Shown here: in pieces, positions 4,441-7,717 of the stretch
How positions within the stretch are numbered: position 1 is the stretch's first letter
Layout: each line of letters begins with the position of its first letter
Assembly: GCA_014799675.1 (NCBI GenBank)
Contig: JAAVHM010000010.1
Coordinates: forward strand, 7,067-14,783
DNA from: Ruminococcus sp.
GTDB taxonomy: Bacteria; Bacillota; Clostridia; Oscillospirales; Ruminococcaceae
Length of the DNA stretch: 7,717 nucleotides
Direction of reading: 5' to 3'
The notes under the pieces: model-generated
The model's input: only the letters and a program-made list of their open reading frames with translations
What the model was told of the DNA's origin: nothing
The model's database searches: none
Made by a program: the position numbers and the translations under genes

Positions 4441-5733
4441 TTATTTGTTCAAATCAAGTATGTACAAGCATTTTTGTTTATCGTCCGTAAGCACCGCCTT
4501 TCCGTCCTCTGTAAACCTTACATACCAGTAAGGTACTATGTAAGTATTTTTAAATTCGTATTCTCTCACGACCTCCAAGTTATCGGTGCTGTACAAAATA
4601 ACTTTTATACTATCAGTACCGTCATTGACTTTCAGCAAAAATTTGCCGTTTGGTGACATTTCATAATCATACACATAATTATAATCTGACCTGAACTCAT
4701 TTCCGCTTTGTTCAAACTCATGAAACGGCGTTGTTTCAAGCGTGTTTACATCGGTAACATAAAGTATATTATCGGTCAATCCGTCATGCGTGCAGTAATA
4801 TGAATAGATTTTCCCGTCGTGATAACCTATTGGTTTGTAGTCGAAAGCGTCGGGGACGTCCCTTGCCGTGCCTGCTGCAAAATCGTAAATGCCAAAGCCC
4901 CATCTCCATTCATATCCCCACATACTGTAAACAAACCTGTTTTCGTCAATGGAAAATTCATAAGAATAACCTATGTTGCTTTTGTGACCGTATCCGTCAA
5001 AAACAGCGTTCAGCAGTAAATCACCGCTGTCCTCGTCCCTGATGTTGCCGTATTCCATTTCGGTTATCCTGCGTCCGTCGGGCAGCTTATAGACGGGTTT
5101 GTCATAGAATTTATAGTTGGGTTCAGAAGATTCATATTTGTAATCGGTGTAAACTGTTGATACCGATAAGCAGGTATAATCATTTACATATTCGCCGCTT
5201 TTACAGCCGTATATTTTGCACAAAATATCCTCATCGTCAAAACACGCGTTGTCCCTGATAAAAAACGTGTTAGCCTCGGTTCGGGGGATATTTACCGTTA
5301 TCTTTTCAGAGCCGTCCGACAGGCTGAATATCCCTGCCTTTGCGGAAATATTTTCGCCGTTGTAAAACTCGTATAAAACTAAAATATTCTCGTTGTCAAG
5401 AATCGTATAGCTGAAATAATATTTTTCGTCCTCGCAAAGACTGCCAACGTCAATTTTTACAGCTTCGGGCGGCAGTATAGGTTCGGGAAGCTTTGGCTTT
5501 GCGGCTGTTGTTTCTTCCGCAGTCGTCTCCGTGGGAACGGTCGTTTCCGTCGTCGTGCCTATAGTTGTCTCAACAGTTGTCACCGCCGTTTCGGAAGTTG
5601 TCGCAACTTCCGCCGCCGTTGCGGTCGCCGTCACGGATTGAGAAGTTTCCGAAATCTCGGCAGGAACTTCCGCACCCTTTTCACACCCGCAGAGCAGCAA
5701 CAGCAAGGACATTGCAATAAAAACTTTTTTCAT
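4441..5733 (-). CDS. Predicted lipoprotein with Thr-rich linker and beta-propeller-like body
   Basis: I do not recognise a named family. The 430-aa protein has a lipoprotein signal ending LLLLLCG-Cys17, so surface anchoring is likely. Residues about 30-80 are a long Thr/Glu linker, longer than in the 380-aa neighbour, followed by a Pro-rich hinge (PKLPEPILPPE, 80-90). The body (about 95-430) has repeated strand-turn-strand blocks such as FSIDENRFVYSM (260-271), MSPNGKFLLKV (359-369) and FTEDGKAVLTDD (407-418), with ILYVTDVNT and CLYILDLN. This pattern is typical of TolB/WD40-like propellers that bind proteins or sugars; it is inferred by eye. I chose the ATG at 5733 because the lipoprotein signal starts there and GGAGG lies at 5746-5742 with an 8-nt spacer; the frame opens 12 codons earlier without a suitable site. 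It lies 42 nt after the 576-aa gene and 15 nt before the 380-aa gene. Confidence 0.85.
   Translation of the reverse strand: MKKVFIAMSLLLLLCGCEKGAEVPAEISETSQSVTATATAAEVATTSETAVTTVETTIGTTTETTVPTETTAEETTAAKPKLPEPILPPEAVKIDVGSLCEDEKYYFSYTILDNENILVLYEFYNGENISAKAGIFSLSDGSEKITVNIPRTEANTFFIRDNACFDDEDILCKIYGCKSGEYVNDYTCLSVSTVYTDYKYESSEPNYKFYDKPVYKLPDGRRITEMEYGNIRDEDSGDLLLNAVFDGYGHKSNIGYSYEFSIDENRFVYSMWGYEWRWGFGIYDFAAGTARDVPDAFDYKPIGYHDGKIYSYYCTHDGLTDNILYVTDVNTLETTPFHEFEQSGNEFRSDYNYVYDYEMSPNGKFLLKVNDGTDSIKVILYSTDNLEVVREYEFKNTYIVPYWYVRFTEDGKAVLTDDKQKCLYILDLNK
5587..5733 (-). repeat. Duplicated signal-peptide/linker cassette, copy 2
   Basis: Partner of 4279-4425: about 93% identical by hand count over 147 bp and gap-free. 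It covers codons 1-49 of the propeller-like lipoprotein. The ribosome binding sites upstream of the two copies differ, so the shared unit begins at or very near the start codon. Confidence 0.88.
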
Positions 5734-5775
5734 AAAAATATCCTCCTTTTTCAAAACAAACCCCAGCAATTCCCA

Positions 5776-7506
5776 TTACGGCACATATATCAGCAGCAGG
5801 TCGGGACGCCGTTCCTCCAGCCTGTCAAGCTGCATATTCATGTACGGGTCGCCGAAATCTCCGCCCGTTACATTATGAAGAACAACTTCAAGCCCCTCCA
5901 TGTCATAAAGCGGAGCAAAGCCGTCAATATCCTCCGTGTATGGATATGCGTATACGATTTTTATGGACTTCATTTGTGAAATATATTCGATAGGCGCGTT
6001 TTCTGCCAAAATGATATTGTCCATATCCAAAAGCTGTGAGTAATCAAATTCACCGCCGTCCAAAGTAATTTCCGAAAGATTTTCAAGCTCCGCAAGCTTT
6101 GAAATATCAGCCGTCCTGTCTGACTTGTTCAGAAGAGTAAGCTTTTCAAGACAGGGCAGAAGCTTTAATTCCGACAGGTCAATGCTGTCAAAATTGTCAT
6201 TGTTAATAACGATTTCCGCTTTGTATGTATCGGCATAATATTCCTCTCCGCAGACCGTGACTTTCTCCCTATCGTCGGAATAGAAACGTTCCTCCCTCGT
6301 CTTTTCGGGAATTTTCACCGTCTCGGCGTAATCGTAAAAGCTGCTGTCCTTTTCCTTTTTGTAGTAATTTGTAACGTCTATCATGCCAAGATATTCAAAA
6401 TTGCTCAGGTAATCCCCGAACTCATTGCAATACAAAAATCCCTCGGAATTACAGTCGCACCGATACATTGGCGTTGCCTTTTTTCCGTCAAGGATATTGT
6501 GGGTAATGTAACGGTTCCCGCTTTCGCCGCCGTCATCCATGGAGAGAAAATCACAATGGTAAAGCTCTCTTTCTGAAAGCTTGTCGGCATAAACGTCATA
6601 CCTTATTGCCGCCGCAAAGCCCTTGGTGTGAAGCTCCGTGGTGTATTCGGTAACGTAAAAAATTTCGTCATTTTCATTGTCACGGTAGACGTGTACGCCG
6701 CTTTCAAGGGTCAGTTCGTCGCCGTGATAATATATTATATCAATGCCGTCCTTGATATATCTTTCATCTGTTCCTGCAAATTCCATATATCCAAGATCTG
6801 CCGCCTCACTGCCTGTAAGCTTGTATATCTCCCAACCTATAGTGTCCTTGAACCCTGTTTCCTCCATAAGCTCGGGAATTCCGTCAAGATCAAAGTCGTA
6901 CAGGATATATTCCCAATGATCTGCACCGTGTTCTTCGATATGTTCCGCCGCAAGCCTTATCGCCCTGTCATAGTCGGACAAGTCCTCAAAGGGTGTTGTT
7001 TCCAAGGGGTTCTCTGTTTTTGAAGCTTCCCAAACATTCGGACTTGATGTATCGACTATTTCCCAGCCGCCTGTCGAATTTCCGCTTATCAGGTAAAAAA
7101 ACTGCTCTGTACGACCGTCGTCAAAAAACGTCTTAGTGTGGTCGTATTCTACATAGTATTCTGCCTTTACCGCAGTCATATTATTTAATGCTTCGTCAGA
7201 CCAGCCACGTTCTGCGGCAAGCTCGCTGCCCTTATACATATCAATGATTCTTTCAGTCTCGTCATTGTCGATTTCAATGCCGATAATTTCAAAAACAATA
7301 ACATATTCTTCCTTTGCCATGCTTTCAAGCTTTGCTCTTACCGCATCTGTCGGTTCGGAAGCTTCCTCCGCCTGTGCAGTCTCCGAAGCCTGCTCTATGT
7401 ACTGCTCTATCGCAGAAGTGTCCTCGGGCAGAGAATTGTTTCCGCCGCATGATGTGACCGTAAGGCATACCGCCATTGCCGCCGTTAATGCAAAAAATTT
7501 TTTCAT
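5776..7506 (-). CDS. Predicted lipoprotein with DxDGxPE motif and leucine-rich-repeat-like C-terminus
   Basis: I do not recognise a named family. The 576-aa protein has a lipoprotein signal with Cys20 after VTS (SCGG), then a short acidic linker (21-60). Residues about 65-160 form a separate alpha+beta-looking region (AVKAEYYVEYDH, GRTEQFFYLI, GGWEIVDT), perhaps NTF2-like. Next come LYDFDLDGIPEL (202-213), a candidate cation-binding loop, HVYRDNENDEIFYVT (272-286) and IRYDVYAD (301-308). Residues about 425-570 carry leucine-rich-repeat-like units (LSELKLLPCLEKLTLLN, ISKLAELENLSEITLDG, FAPLYDMEGLEVVL). The same motif order is seen in the 380-aa lipoprotein, which lacks the 65-160 region. I chose the ATG at 7506 because the signal peptide starts there and AGGAGG lies at 7520-7515 with an 8-nt spacer; the frame extends upstream to 7671 but overlaps the preceding gene. 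It follows that gene by 16 nt. Function is unknown; an extracellular binding or sensing role is a guess. Confidence 0.85.
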   Translation of the reverse strand: MKKFFALTAAMAVCLTVTSCGGNNSLPEDTSAIEQYIEQASETAQAEEASEPTDAVRAKLESMAKEEYVIVFEIIGIEIDNDETERIIDMYKGSELAAERGWSDEALNNMTAVKAEYYVEYDHTKTFFDDGRTEQFFYLISGNSTGGWEIVDTSSPNVWEASKTENPLETTPFEDLSDYDRAIRLAAEHIEEHGADHWEYILYDFDLDGIPELMEETGFKDTIGWEIYKLTGSEAADLGYMEFAGTDERYIKDGIDIIYYHGDELTLESGVHVYRDNENDEIFYVTEYTTELHTKGFAAAIRYDVYADKLSERELYHCDFLSMDDGGESGNRYITHNILDGKKATPMYRCDCNSEGFLYCNEFGDYLSNFEYLGMIDVTNYYKKEKDSSFYDYAETVKIPEKTREERFYSDDREKVTVCGEEYYADTYKAEIVINNDNFDSIDLSELKLLPCLEKLTLLNKSDRTADISKLAELENLSEITLDGGEFDYSQLLDMDNIILAENAPIEYISQMKSIKIVYAYPYTEDIDGFAPLYDMEGLEVVLHNVTGGDFGDPYMNMQLDRLEERRPDLLLIYVP

Positions 7507-7522
7507 AATAATTTCCTCCTTT

Positions 7523-7717
7523 TTATATAGTACCCCTTGCAGGCTTGTAACCTCTGTCAAAAATTTTCTCGACCTTTTGCAAAGTGATAGTGCCGTCCGC
7601 ATTTTTGGAAAAAGTATACTCCGACTGCACCGCAACAAAAAGATACAGTTCATCTCCGTAATAATCCACACGAACTTTTACCTCGTCCTCTGTTTCATCA
7701 TATCCCGCAAAATTGTC
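7523..7717 (-). CDS. C-terminal fragment of unidentified protein (5' end outside window)
   Basis: The minus strand is open in one frame from the window edge for 64 codons to TAA at 7525-7523; the other two frames stop within 13 codons. The fragment is mixed charged/aromatic, with VRVDYYGDELYLFVAVQSEY then a FSKNADGTITLQKVEKIFD segment. This looks like beta-strands of a small secreted domain, somewhat like residues 113-153 of the next lipoprotein. Because the gene ends 16 nt before the next start, and the next ribosome binding site lies in that gap, it is probably in the same operon. The N-terminus is not visible, so localisation and family cannot be assigned. Confidence 0.75.
   Translation of the reverse strand, partial: DNFAGYDETEDEVKVRVDYYGDELYLFVAVQSEYTFSKNADGTITLQKVEKIFDRGYKPARGTI

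Noticed and set aside
4165..4656. 163-codon plus-strand open frame across the junction of two lipoprotein genes
   Set aside because: It is antisense to the signal/linker cassette and spans two minus-strand genes with good start sites; a similar antisense frame appears at the other cassette copy (5638-5979), as expected from shared DNA.
6628..7023. 131-codon plus-strand open frame inside the 576-aa lipoprotein
   Set aside because: It is a shadow of the minus-strand gene, with Cys/Phe/Val-rich composition typical of antisense translation and no ribosome binding site.
7507..7671. N-terminal extension of the 576-aa lipoprotein to 7671
   Set aside because: It would overlap the upstream gene and bury the lipoprotein signal peptide. 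The ATG at 7506 has an AGGAGG at ideal spacing.

Overview
The window looks like a Clostridia-class Bacillota chromosome, most likely an Oscillospiraceae/Ruminococcus-type gut or rumen anaerobe. The evidence is the gene order rimP-nusA-ylxR-ylxQ-infB, a NusA without C-terminal acidic repeats, consensus AGGAGG ribosome binding sites, and lipoproteins with Thr-rich linkers and DxDGxPE motifs. Taxonomy is inferred from protein flavour, not from a database match. Every supported gene lies on the minus strand, so the transcribed order runs from position 7717 down to 1.

Right part (7717 to 3283): a tight run of four genes, probably one operon whose promoter lies outside the window. It holds the 3' end of an unidentified gene and three complete predicted lipoproteins of 576, 430 and 380 aa. 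The 576 and 380 aa proteins look like distant paralogues: an acidic DxDGxPE-type motif, then an RYDxYAD motif, then a leucine-rich-repeat-like tail. The 430 aa protein has an unrelated, beta-propeller-like body. It nevertheless shares an almost identical ~147 bp signal-peptide/linker cassette with the 380 aa protein, which suggests module swapping or gene conversion. This cluster is the least explained part of the window.

Middle (3282 to 3134): a strong extended -10 sigma-A-type promoter (TTGCAA, 17 bp, TATAAT), then an intrinsic-terminator-like hairpin in the leader just before rimP. The hairpin has a short, interrupted U-tract. Because nusA is in this operon, NusA-dependent autoregulation is a plausible reading.

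Left part (3133 to 1): the translation/transcription operon. rimP (30S maturation), nusA (elongation/termination factor), ylxR (RNA-binding, linked to RNase P), ylxQ (L7Ae-type RNA-binding protein) and the first 266 codons of infB (IF-2). The rimP-nusA gap is unusual: it holds a GC-rich REP-like inverted repeat pair ending next to the nusA ribosome binding site, an 8-bp tandem repeat, and four copies of a 7-bp AT-rich repeat that run into the rimP stop codon. NusA also carries GPKH in the first KH domain where GxxG is expected.

No tRNA, rRNA, CRISPR array, transposase or phage gene was seen.
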